Positions 1 through 7,776 of a stretch of 18,822 nt of DNA are shown in pieces; position 1 is the stretch's first letter, and each line of letters starts with the position of its first letter. A model generated the notes under the pieces. That model saw only the letters and a program-made list of their open reading frames with translations, did not search any database and had not been told where the DNA came from. The position numbers and the translations under genes were made by a program. Origin of the DNA: Acanthaster planci (taxonomy: Eukaryota > Echinodermata > Asteroidea > Valvatida > Acanthasteridae); the NCBI RefSeq assembly GCF_001949145.1, contig NW_019091548.1:435754-454575 (forward strand), read 5' to 3'.

Positions 1-245
1 GTCATGCCGGCCCAGCATCCTCAACGTTGAAAAATGCCCCGGTCCGAAGTGGTTAAGGGCTTAAAAACTATTTCATGTGGACTGAATTCATCTTCCCAAC
101 ATGAAAATTACAACTTCTATGTAGCAGAACAAGGGGGGCAAAATTATTAGGAGGGGACAAAATTACCTGGAGAGGGACAGATGTACCAGGCCGTAAGGGA
201 GACTTAATACACGTAGGTACTTCCGCCCCCCCAGACAGTTTCACC

Positions 246-488
246 AGGGGACAGATTTACCATCTACACCAGCAATACATCATTGTCAACCTCAGTCAAC
301 AGGCTTTGTCTCCTGCCGAAAAACAAGTTCTCACCTTAGGAATGAACTTTGCCATACCGTCTCATTCTGTTCCCACAGCCAACATCATCCAAGCCATGGA
401 ACCTGCCCTACACAAGCTGGACAAGTCCAGAAGCTATGCACTTGAATACCTCGGCAGTTTGCATTCATGGCAATATTTTTCAGTTTAA
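246..488 (+). pseudogene. Penelope-like element reverse transcriptase, N-terminal fragment
   Basis: The reading frame contains 'YIIVNLS' followed by 'LSPAEKQVLTLGMNFA' and then 'IPSHSVPTANIIQAMEP'. This is the pattern found just upstream of the reverse transcriptase core in Penelope-like and related retroelements: an 'IVNLS...LS..E..VL..GLNFA..P' stretch followed by a helix. Only about 70 residues remain. The frame has no ATG at its start and ends at a stop at 486-488, with no RT catalytic motifs after it. It is therefore a 5'/3'-truncated scrap and not a working gene. Assignment rests on motif memory and not on a search. An alternative is another RT family that shares this linker. The first 245 bases hold nothing I can assign. 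Confidence 0.5.
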
Positions 489-1073
489 TAATTGTGAACA
501 TTGTTGATGAGTAAAGTGTGTATAACAGTGAACAATGAGTAAACAGCTTTAAATACAAATCTTTTGTTTACAAATACAATTATATATTTAAGCGAGCAAA
601 ATCATGGTTAAAACATGCTGGAAACTGATTGACAAGGATGCTCCATAACCATCTTGGCTAAGTTCATGTATTTGGCAGTTTCTTTAGTAAAACCCAAATC
701 AGCCCAAATCAACCAATCCTACCCCGCTCAACCTAAATCTTATCAACTTTAGGGTACGGTCATTGTCTAAAATCTTTTGATTAGCATGTGTTTAATACAT
801 AATTAATACAGCCCCTTTGTTCCAAATTACTGATGCTAAATACCATCCACATTATCTCATCCAACCCAGTCTATATCACCTACTTCAAATAAACTGACCC
901 AACTTCTTTTTGAAAGTTGAAAGTTTTTAAATACAGCCCTCTCCTTGACTCGAGAAAAAGCTTTATCAACACCCCGTTTGGACTTCCATAGCTGTAGAAG
1001 ACTTGATGATGTATCCTTATAATTAGATTCTCAACTCCAACTTCAGTTTGTCTCTCCACTCTGTGTTTTGCAG

Positions 1074-1216
1074 GCAAACCCTTTGATAGCTACAAGCCAA
1101 TATGGTTCGACAGGAAGATGGACCCACTGACCAAGACTGTCACTCACATATATAACAACAGATACTGGGAGTGTAAAGAAAAAGGGGAATGGTCAGAATG
1201 CCCTGATATCTTTTAG
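1074..1216 (+). CDS. Terminal coding exon of an oxysterol-binding-protein-related (ORP/OSBPL) gene
   Basis: A polypyrimidine tract ending TTTTGCAG (to 1073) is a good 3' splice site. The exon opens in phase 1 and encodes 47 residues ending 'YWECKEKGEWSECPDIF' and a TAG stop. Members of the ORP family (cytosolic lipid-transfer proteins with a C-terminal ligand-binding OSBP domain) characteristically end with a 'W+...DP.T....Y.G.YWE.K....W..CPDIF'-type tail; this exon has 'PIWFDRKMDPLTK' and then the tail. There are no frame breaks and the stop is natural, so I take it as a live host gene whose other exons lie left of the window. The subfamily cannot be fixed from this tail. It is the only convincing non-mobile gene here. 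Confidence 0.8.
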
Positions 1217-2325
1217 AACCAATGGAAGTCTAAAATGCTTCCTGTATACGAGATCTGAAGGTTTGTTTTATTTACACTGTAATTGTAATCGCCCGTATGG
1301 CAGTGAAATTAAATAGTATGCACAGCCGGCAGTTGTGTTGATGCTGCAAACCGTGCAGTATTCCTTCCAACTGTAAATACATCACTTGAATTGAATTGGC
1401 AAGCCAGATTTACCGTAAAGTTTGTACCTGTCTGGAATACTTCCTGTTAACATATTAATTGTTGGGCAAACAATATTAGATGTGATGTTTAAGTTAGCAA
1501 CAATAATGAAACAAATTAGTGAATTTTATTAATTTTGAACAGAATAAGTGTTTTGCAACCGGTTGTTGGCCCAGCTTTTGATCCGCAAGGTGTTTGGAGA
1601 ACTCTGACCTAAAATGAACTTGTGCCCTCTAAATAAGTTCATCTTTCATCAACATCTAGAAATGATGGAGTTAAAGCTGGTCATAGATCTATTAAAAATG
1701 ATTGGGGGGTTCAATAAGTTACAGGATGTGAGCTTCATGGTAGTCATTCACAGGGATCATCACAATTATCTATATCCTTTTCGGTGCAAAACTAGCTGTT
1801 CTAGGGTTTTTTGCTTTTTCTTTGGGACTTTGAGTGCTCCTACAAAATTCACAAAAGTTCTGAAGCCAGTTGCTGCTCACTAGGAATTTAATTGTTGAAG
1901 TATACTGAGTTTAAAAGAATAAATATTTTACATTGATTCTTTTATTTCATTTAGGTGTTATACTTTGCTTATATCATGTAGCTAGCCCTTTACAGAATAT
2001 GTTTAATCTGTAACACATTTGGTTAATACTTTGTGAAAAAAGTTGTTTAAATGAACCAAAATTCCAGAATCTTCATATTAATCCAGAAGCTTACAATATA
2101 CACCTTAAATTTTGAGATTGCTTGCATAGTTACACTTCAGAATCCAACTATCTGTCAGTTGTAGTGAATCAGGAAAGTAATGCTTCTGTTTTGATTTGTT
2201 GAATTACTCAGAAAACTGTATTGTTTTGTGTATACTGATTTGAAGACTCCAACAGTTTACCCTTTTTATTCCAGCTGATCATGCAAATTAAGATGTTATG
2301 CTTATTTTAATATGTCTGAAATAAA
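1217..2325 (+). other. Probable 3' UTR of the ORP gene, with two AATAAA signals
   Basis: No coding frame is supportable between the ORP stop and about 2330. The composition is AT-rich. Canonical AATAAA hexamers occur at 1918-1923 and 2320-2325; either could set the transcript end, the second being followed by A/T-rich sequence. The 89-codon open frame at 1614-1883 has low-complexity content and no recognisable motif, so I treat it as chance. Confidence 0.5.
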
Positions 2326-2757
2326 GCTGAAACTTTATATGACATAAATTAACTTATCAATATCAAAACAATTCTTAGTTTTTATTACTAACAATCTTGT
2401 CAGTTAGGACAAAGTATTTCCAGTTGTCAAGCTACTTAACAGTGATGAAAGTAATTAATTAAAGGTATATGTTAATATAAGAATGCTATAAAAGCTTAAT
2501 ATGTAAGCAAGTAGATGATGCATTCGAACTGCAAAGTAAATTGGGGACTTAAAATATTAAAAAGAATCATAACGTGTGCTGAAAAAGGATGCCCAAGATG
2601 AGGTACCTGACAGTAACATACATATCAAGAACTAGGCCATGTTTTCATTCAGTGCAAAAATTTAAACTACATAATCAATCAGACCTTAAGTGGCATGGTT
2701 TCAAAATTTTGATTGATTTAAAATGGTATATTATTGATGTACCCTAACATGGCGTGG
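2326..2757. other. AT-rich intergenic stretch without visible genes
   Basis: Stops occur in all frames at short intervals, and I see no promoter, RNA gene or repeat that I can support. The right end (about 2743-2757) carries 'CCCTAACATGGCGTGG', a near copy of the start of the adjoining MITE-like terminal repeat. Confidence 0.4.
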
Positions 2758-3119
2758 CCCCTAACGTGGCGCACTTTGAATTTTTGTCTCTAGTGTCTTG
2801 TTGGAGCCATATTTTTATCTCGAATTTCATGGAAATGGAAATTTTAAACAAATTCCCGGTATTCTGATTCATAAATGTTGATTTTACTGATCCGCTACAA
2901 AGTTCCGATGACATTTTATTTTGGCCTGATTTTCCCCAAGTGCAAAAGGGAACTGTTTTAGTTCACCCAAAAATACAAAAATAACTGTCCTATCAAACTT
3001 TTAGTTGGGGATATGAGTCGTGGTAATAATGATGTAGTAGAGTTTATCAAGTTTTAGGGACTTCGTAAATGTCTCTGTGAGGTTTTATAAGCTTTTTTTC
3101 AACTGCGCCACGTGAGGGG
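2758..3119. mobile_element. Candidate 362-bp MITE with terminal inverted repeats
   Basis: The left end (2758-2773) reads CCCCTAACGTGGCGCA. The reverse complement of the right end (3104-3119) reads CCCCTCACGTGGCGCA, a 15/16 match. The flanks show the same four bases, GTGG, at 2754-2757 and 3120-3123, consistent with a 4-bp target duplication. The interior has no coding capacity. Together these fit a short non-autonomous DNA transposon. The small TSD and G/C-rich termini could still be coincidence, and the near-duplicate of the left terminus just outside the boundary complicates the call. The superfamily is not identified. Confidence 0.45.
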
Positions 3120-3123
3120 GTGG

Positions 3124-3623
3124 ACAACTGAACTCTTAATTCGGGTGAAATTTCTTGACTCTGCAAAAGTTCACAATGGTTTAAAAGCCTGCAACTTGAA
3201 TGTAATATTACCAAAATTTAATCAAGTGGATTTGAAGTTTTTCAACAAAGAGGTTTGGCAACACTGTGAGGAAAGTCAAGTAAACTCAATGCGCGCAAAC
3301 GTTCTACTTAACAGAACTGTAAGTCACTACTTTATGTGACTTCTGGCCCTTCAACTCTTTATGGGTCCATAATGCTATGGGTTTTGGAATACAGTCCAGA
3401 TATGTCAGATCAGGGTACATTAATTTATGTGATAATTCCGCTTTCTCATCAAATCCCCCCCCCAAAAAAAAGGCCGTTGGAACTGATGCATATATCTTTA
3501 AATCTGATGACCTATGGTTTTACTCCATGGTTTGAAATAAATTGCCGTAAAATAATTTATCGATGATATTCATTGAAAAAATAAATTACCACACTGTGAT
3601 CAACAGAGCATTAACAAGAGTAA
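3124..3623 (+). other. Unassigned stretch between the MITE and the PolB remnant
   Basis: Overlapping plus-strand open frames (3112-3339, 3336-3566) have no motif I recognise. They may be decayed upstream parts of the element A polymerase, whose exonuclease region would be expected here, or unrelated DNA. A run of C and A (about 3456-3473) marks likely indel-prone sequence. I could not find the ExoI 'DFE' or ExoII 'HN..GYD' motifs in this stretch. Confidence 0.3.
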
Positions 3624-4713
3624 GTATTTCTGTACTATTTAAAATGGACAAAGCATTTCTAATGAAGAATACTTCCTATCCCAAAATGTGTATAAAACGT
3701 TTGGTTGTCAAAACTTGGGTGACTATCATGACCTATATGTCAAAAGAGACACTTTGCTTTTAGCAGTGTTTCAAATACATTTTAGAAATACATGTTATGA
3801 CAATTATGGTGTCGATCCCTCAAATTACTATACGTCACCAGGACTTTTGTTTTTTGAAAAAGCTAAAAAGGTGGCATCTCGAGCGTCGGTGGTAAACGTT
3901 ATACCAAAGCCAATAACAAATATCTCACTGATTATAACCCAACGCGCCTAAAAGTTAGGCCTGCTTGTTGTACCTCGACGCAAATAATTTGTATGGGTGG
4001 GCTATGAGCCAGTATCTACTATATTCAAACTTTAAATGGGTTGAAAATAGAACAACTTTTACCACAAATTACATTCTAAATGTAGGCCCCGCGGGTCACT
4101 GTGGGCACATGATTGAGGCCGATCTCAATGTACTGCATCACTTACACGATCTTTTCAACGAATTTCCTGTACATGAAGATCGAACTCGATCGTTTTAGCT
4201 CGCAATAACAAACAATGTTGAATTACAAAGCTCCCATTGTTAAAAAAACTCCTTTCTACGTTAGGAAATAAAAATTGTTACGTAGTACAGTACCGATTAC
4301 TACAATTGTTTTTGTGACTAGGTATAAAATTGATGCAAGTGCACCGTGTGATGAAATTTAGACAACGGCCTTGGTTACGTACTTTTATCGGCAAGAATAC
4401 AGACCTTCACAAACAAGCAAAACATCGCATCGATCAAGACTTTTTAACTTGCCAACAACGCGGTATTTGGTATAACGATGGAAAATGTACGCAAATGTTG
4501 AAACGCAAAAATAATGCGCGACAATGACGTCATAAAGTTTAGGCGCATCGCCAATAAACCTAGTTTTAAACGAAGGATTCCTTTTGAAGCGTGTACCATG
4601 AGTTTTGTTGAAATGTACAAGACCAAAGTCAAGCTAGACAAACCAATTTATGCAGGGGTTGCTATACTAGAGTTGTCCAAAATGCTCATGTACGACTCTT
4701 ATCACAATACGTT
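3624..4713 (+). pseudogene. Polinton A family-B DNA polymerase, middle section (5' of the insertion)
   Basis: This is the polymerase of a Maverick/Polinton (protein-primed-type PolB, which copies the element DNA). Recognisable blocks in order: 'ISNEEYF' (about 3650-3672), 'LGDYHDLYVKRDTLLLA' (about 3708-3762), 'YGVDPSNYYTSPGLLFF' (about 3803-3857), the palm motif A region 'YLDANNLYGWAMSQYL' (about 3971-4020), 'FNEFPV' (about 4153-4170), 'VHRVMKFRQRPWL' (about 4340-4376) and 'KPIYAGVAILELSK' (about 4639-4680). They lie in different frames with intervening stops, so the gene has decayed by indels. The N-terminal and exonuclease portion is missing upstream. The frame is cut at 4713 by insertion of element B and resumes at 12155. 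Family assignment is strong. Confidence 0.87.
4708..4713. repeat. Left target-site duplication TACGTT of element B
   Basis: TACGTT lies directly before the terminal repeat that starts AGTAGTGGGGG, and the same hexamer follows the other end at 12155. Six base pairs is the size made by Maverick/Polinton integrases. Confidence 0.9.
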
Positions 4714-5194
4714 AGTAGTGGGGGAACTGTTTGGAACAGTTTGACCTTTGGGACGAAAATGGCAAAAGGTCACATTAATATGCATAAGTAGGGTAATAAT
4801 ATGATATCGATATGAATAGGAATGAGGTGTAGGTTGAAAAATTATAGTACAGAATAGCCTTTGGTAAGGGAAAGGCATAGGATAAGGTCAGAAAGTTTGG
4901 TACAGGTTGACCCTGGTGTACGGGATAAAATAGGAATAAGGCACGAGATAAAAATTTTGGGTACAATTTGACCTTTGGAGATGGTGGCATTAATATGCAT
5001 AAGTATAATAATAATATGGTATCGATATGAATAGGAATGAGGTGTAGGGTGACAAATTATAGGACAGAATGACCTTTGGTAAGGGATAGGCATAGGATAA
5101 GGTCAGAAAGTTTGGTACAGGTTGACCCTGGTGTATGGAATGTAATAGGAATATGGCACGGGGTAAAAATTTTGGGTACAATTTGACCTTGCTT
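4714..5194 (+). repeat. Left terminal inverted repeat of element B (about 481 bp, contains a duplication)
   Basis: It matches the reverse complement of 11891-12154. Shared landmarks include the terminal AGTAGTGGGGG, CATTAATATGCATAAGTA, ATCGATATGAATAGGAATGA and GGGTACAATTTGACCTTGCTT at the inner edge. It is about 215 bp longer than the right copy because its inner unit is present twice. Confidence 0.9.
4773..5193 (+). repeat. Two tandem copies (period 215 bp) within the left terminal repeat
   Basis: Copy 1 (4773-4978) and copy 2 (4988-5193) both run from CATTAATATGCATAAGTA to GGGTACAATTTGACCTT and are highly similar. The right terminal repeat has one copy, whose inner edge matches the end of copy 2. 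This points to a duplication on the left or a contraction on the right after the ends were established. Confidence 0.88.
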
Positions 5195-5285
5195 ACGATA
5201 AAATATAGTGGATGAGTCATATCGTGTGTAATGGTATACTGACTGGCCCACCAGGCGATCCAAAAGTAATTAAGAAGTAGGAAGC

Positions 5286-5447
5286 GATAATCCCTACACA
5301 AAGGACCGTACGCGTCGCCCAGTAATCAGGGGGATAATTCCCGGACAATGGACCGCGCGGACCGCCAGGCTGGAACCGAGATAATCCCAAGACAACGGAA
5401 CGTAATGGCCTTGGGTAATGAGAGGGATAATCCCTAGACAATGGCTG
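5286..5447 (+). repeat. Four-copy 46-47 bp tandem repeat
   Basis: GATAATCCC-like cores followed by a (G)ACAANGGA-like block start at 5286, 5333, 5380 and 5426. The spacing is 47, 47 and 46 bp, with the rest of each unit diverged. A weaker GATAATCG match at about 5528 may be a decayed further copy. The array lies just inside the left terminal repeat of element B. A regulatory or replication-related role is possible, but nothing in the sequence proves it. Confidence 0.65.
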
Positions 5448-5850
5448 TGGGTAATGGTTGGTTGATTCATCAGCCCAATGGAGGTAGTCATTGTGGCGCC
5501 GGGGCTAAATGATGGAGATAAGCCTTAGATAATCGTTTGGGCGCGCTTGTCTAACAATCGTTACCACGGCTCTTTCTTCTGGCGGATTTTATAACGACAT
5601 AAAAGATGCTGGGTTTATTGGGATAAATGAGGGGAACGTAAAGGAAGTTAATTTGTCGCGGGGACGCGTAACAATCCGATGGTTTAGCAAACATTAAATA
5701 ATATTAATAATAAAATTTGGGCGTGAGAAAGAAGTTATAAGGCAGTGATTTTGACGCAGTAATTCAGATGTATTTTTGATTCAAAACGTAGCAGAGATGG
5801 ATATGTGCCGGGAAATACAAACCGGGCAAACGGAGGGGTGTCCTTGATTA
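5448..5850. other. Element B left interior, no firm gene
   Basis: A short plus-strand frame at about 5575-5696 ('GFYNDIKDAGFIGINEGN...') is open but unrecognised. The rest is broken by stops. I cannot assign any function. Confidence 0.3.
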
Positions 5851-6126
5851 ATGTACCTGGCCTCCGAAATAACGGAGCGACAGCTCGCAGAATTGGCGGG
5901 TAATTTCGTCAAAGAACAGGAGGCAACGAAACCTTGAGAAGACCTGATAGTTCTCGGTCTTTCTAGCGCCGATTTGTATAGACAATGCTTTAGTGCATGC
6001 GTTCAATGGAAACGTCATCATTATAAAAAGCTACGATCGAAAGGCTTCTCATGGAGTGTCAACGGTGTAATGTATCTGTGGGAGTGTACGAATTTCTGTA
6101 ACCATAATACACGCAGATTCATGTAA
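5851..6126 (+). pseudogene. Small protein remnant, possible death-domain fold, one internal stop
   Basis: A single frame runs from ATG at 5851 to TAA at 6124-6126 (91 codons), broken only by a TGA at 5935-5937. The segment 'ITERQLAELAGNFVKEQ' then 'LIVLGLSSADLYRQCF' then 'VQWKRHHY' resembles the helix pattern of death domains: an opening 'LS...L..LA..LG' helix, then '..LG.(S/T)...(L/I)..', then a '...L..W+' helix near the end. Death-fold proteins mediate homotypic assembly in apoptosis and innate immune signalling. This rests on pattern only. An unrelated helical Polinton accessory protein is the main alternative. It lies between the tandem repeat and the PC4-like gene on the same strand. Confidence 0.4.
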
Positions 6127-6390
6127 AAATGATGAGTCAGCATCTATGTTTGGAAATGATCTCATCATCTATGTTTAGAAAAGACATCACGTTTCAATCG
6201 GTAAATGATATAAAAATCGCGTAAGGGGCAAAGGGACATCAATCTTGTCTGAAATAGTCGAGCCAAGATGACCTGTTCGGAAAAAAAACACAAGCCGTGT
6301 GGTTCCCCAAATGCAACACATTGTCGTCGTGTAGACTCACCCATAGTTGGGATATGGCCGGTGGTCTCAATGAAGTCTCCGAATTTTGTA

Positions 6391-6655
6391 ACGAGATGGA
6401 ACGCGCCCCGATGGTTCAAGCGTCTTTGGAAGAGAAAAGCCTGAACCTAATCAAGCTGGACGGAGAATCGAGAAAGAGGACATTGTTAGAAAAGAGAATG
6501 ACGACACCATCAAAGGCACCGTATAGGCCAAATTATAGTTGTCACGAGATGGAACAGCGGACTCAAGTACCTACGATAGATTCAAACAAGCCAGACTTAC
6601 TTTAACCAGAAGCGAGATTGACGACGTCATCAAAGGTGCCGCAGAAAACCGTTAA
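6391..6655 (+). pseudogene. Duplicated coding remnant upstream of the PC4-like gene
   Basis: Two related units occur in the same direction. Each begins ACGAGATGGAAC (6391 and 6544) and later contains GACGAC..CATCAAAGG (6500 and 6620). The offsets are 153 and 120 bp, both multiples of three, so an in-frame duplication with a 33-bp length difference fits. The second unit encodes 'FKQARLTLTRSEIDDVIKG' and ends at a TAA at 6653-6655. It is probably the N-terminal part of the following PC4-like protein, separated from it by a frameshift. No known domain is recognised in this part. Confidence 0.4.
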
Positions 6656-6677
6656 AGATTAAATTTTTTCTCAGAGA

Positions 6678-6893
6678 TTGAAACTGAAGAACGATCGATA
6701 CGTCGTTATCGAGAGGTTTGGGGATGTACCTTACGTAAAAATAAGGGATTATCACCAGACAAAGCAGAAGGGCTTTCCAATTGCTCCTGGACGAGGGATT
6801 AACCTCACGGTTCCGGAGTGGGAGCTGCTCAAGACAATGATACCGGCCATCGATGAAGCCATCAAAGAAGTGGACGACGCTTGCATCGGGTAG
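6678..6893 (+). pseudogene. PC4 (Sub1/p15)-like single-stranded-DNA-binding domain
   Basis: The roughly 70-residue product has the PC4 C-terminal domain layout: strand 'DRYVVIERF', strand 'PYVKIRDYHQ', a basic turn with 'GRGINLTVPEWELLK', and a closing helix 'AIDEAIKEV'. PC4/Sub1 family domains bind single-stranded or unwound DNA and act in transcription and DNA repair. In a Polinton this could serve replication or late transcription, which is inference. No ATG precedes the domain in frame: a TAA lies at 6660-6662. The true N-terminus is probably the 'FKQARLTLT' segment at 6568-6655 in another frame. The stop is TAG at 6891-6893. The fold call is fairly confident; the gene as it stands is broken. 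Confidence 0.72.
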
Positions 6894-6919
6894 AACAAAG
6901 CGCCAGATGTGTTAATTGG

Positions 6920-6942
6920 TTGGCGCCAAAATTGGCGGGAAA
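6920..6942 (+). promoter_or_regulatory. Paired E2F-like sites upstream of the small membrane-protein gene
   Basis: TTGGCGCCAA (6920-6929) and TTGGCGGGAAA (6932-6942) both match the E2F consensus (TTSSCGC-type). They sit about 25-45 bp before the ATG at 6966. Function is inferred from consensus only. Confidence 0.3.
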
Positions 6943-6965
6943 TTCAACGAACAAAGACCAGGGAA

Positions 6966-7218
6966 ATGGTTAAAAGGGGCAGAGTTGCCCCTCGAGACCC
7001 ATCTTGCTCCAACGCCATCAGCACTGCCAGCACTATCTGCACCTTCGTCATCATCACCACTGTAACTGTCGCTATGGCCCAAAAGTTTTTCGGACCCACC
7101 TTTGACGCCGAGGAGGAGTAGCGGAAGTTGGACGCCCTAGTGGCTGAGGAGGACCCCATGTGGGGACAGGCTGTTCCCCCGCCCGCACCTCATGCATCAC
7201 CCGTGCATCTTCCCAGTT
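6966..7218 (+). pseudogene. Small single-pass membrane protein, interrupted by one stop
   Basis: From ATG 6966 the frame encodes a basic N-terminus ('VKRGRVAPRD'), a hydrophobic segment 'AISTASTICTFVIITTVTVA' (about residues 18-37) and 'FFGPTFDAEEE', then meets TAG at 7119-7121. The same frame stays open beyond as 'RKLDALVAEEDPMWGQA', with Pro-rich sequence, to TAG at 7218-7220. It therefore looks like one protein of about 84 residues with a nonsense mutation. I recognise no family. Small membrane or virion-associated proteins are common in Polintons. AATAAA follows at about 7222, suggesting compact transcript ends. Confidence 0.45.
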
Positions 7219-7261
7219 AGGAAATAAAAACAGATTTGTATTATTTTCTTTTATACGCAGA

Positions 7262-7650
7262 CGACGACGTATTTCTGCAACCGTCTCCACCCGTCGTCCC
7301 GGCTCCCACTCCAAGCCCGATAGTCAGCCCTCCACCGGACAGCCCAGCTTCGGCTCCTGGCGTCCTGCCAGTCCTGCCTCTGACTCCCCCGGCGAGTCCA
7401 CCCGTCCTCCCACCCCACGATAAACTCTTCACGGAGGCAACGATTTTGTTATATTTCCACGTAGCAATGTGTATCGATGCAATGTTCCGGGGGTTTGTCG
7501 GACGCAGATGCGGGGGATGTGAAATCGACCATCCCTCGCAAACCCAACATTTGTGCATAATGGAGACAAAGAGACTTTGTTAGATCGGTTTTTAAAGGAC
7601 ATGTTGGAGGAGCTGTGTGGTGATAGACTTGAAGAATGTATTAGCACATA
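7262..7650 (+). pseudogene. Pro-rich protein with Cys/His-containing tail
   Basis: The first half is a Pro/Ser/Val-rich linker (about 7274-7415). Then follow 'KLFTEATILLYFHVAMCID' and a Cys/His cluster 'RCGGCEIDHPSQTQHLC' (about 7506-7556), then 'DRFLKDMLEELCGDRLEE' in a shifted frame (about 7584-7640), ending near a TAG at 7648-7650. The Cys-x2-Cys ... His ... His-x2-Cys arrangement suggests metal binding. I recall 'C.GC...HPSQ..H.C' proteins in invertebrate Polinton loci but cannot assign a role. A frameshift near 7565-7580 breaks the gene. It lies directly upstream of the integrase, with AATAAA at about 7723 between them. Confidence 0.45.
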
Positions 7651-7776
7651 GGTACATAAAGTACTTTGTTTTGACTTGGTTTTTTCTTATATATTAAGTT
7701 TTATAATAACGTTTTAGACAAATAAAACAGCCATTTAAGCGGTCATTTTAAACTTTGGCTTCGCCGAGGCAGGATA

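Noticed and set aside
1614-1883. 89-codon plus-strand open frame
   Set aside because: It lies in the presumed 3' UTR, has no motif, no splice context and an unlikely composition.
4775-5301. Several overlapping minus-strand open frames rich in Tyr/Ser/Pro
   Set aside because: They follow the tandem terminal-repeat unit, and the same peptide recurs because the DNA repeats. They are products of the repeat and not genes; the mirror frames at 11806-12226 are the same.
5286-5447. CRISPR array
   Set aside because: The units are diverged throughout, with short cores and no constant repeat/unique spacer alternation; the context is eukaryotic.
6141-6180. CATCTATGTTT direct repeat, 25-bp spacing
   Set aside because: It is a two-copy microduplication with no further context.
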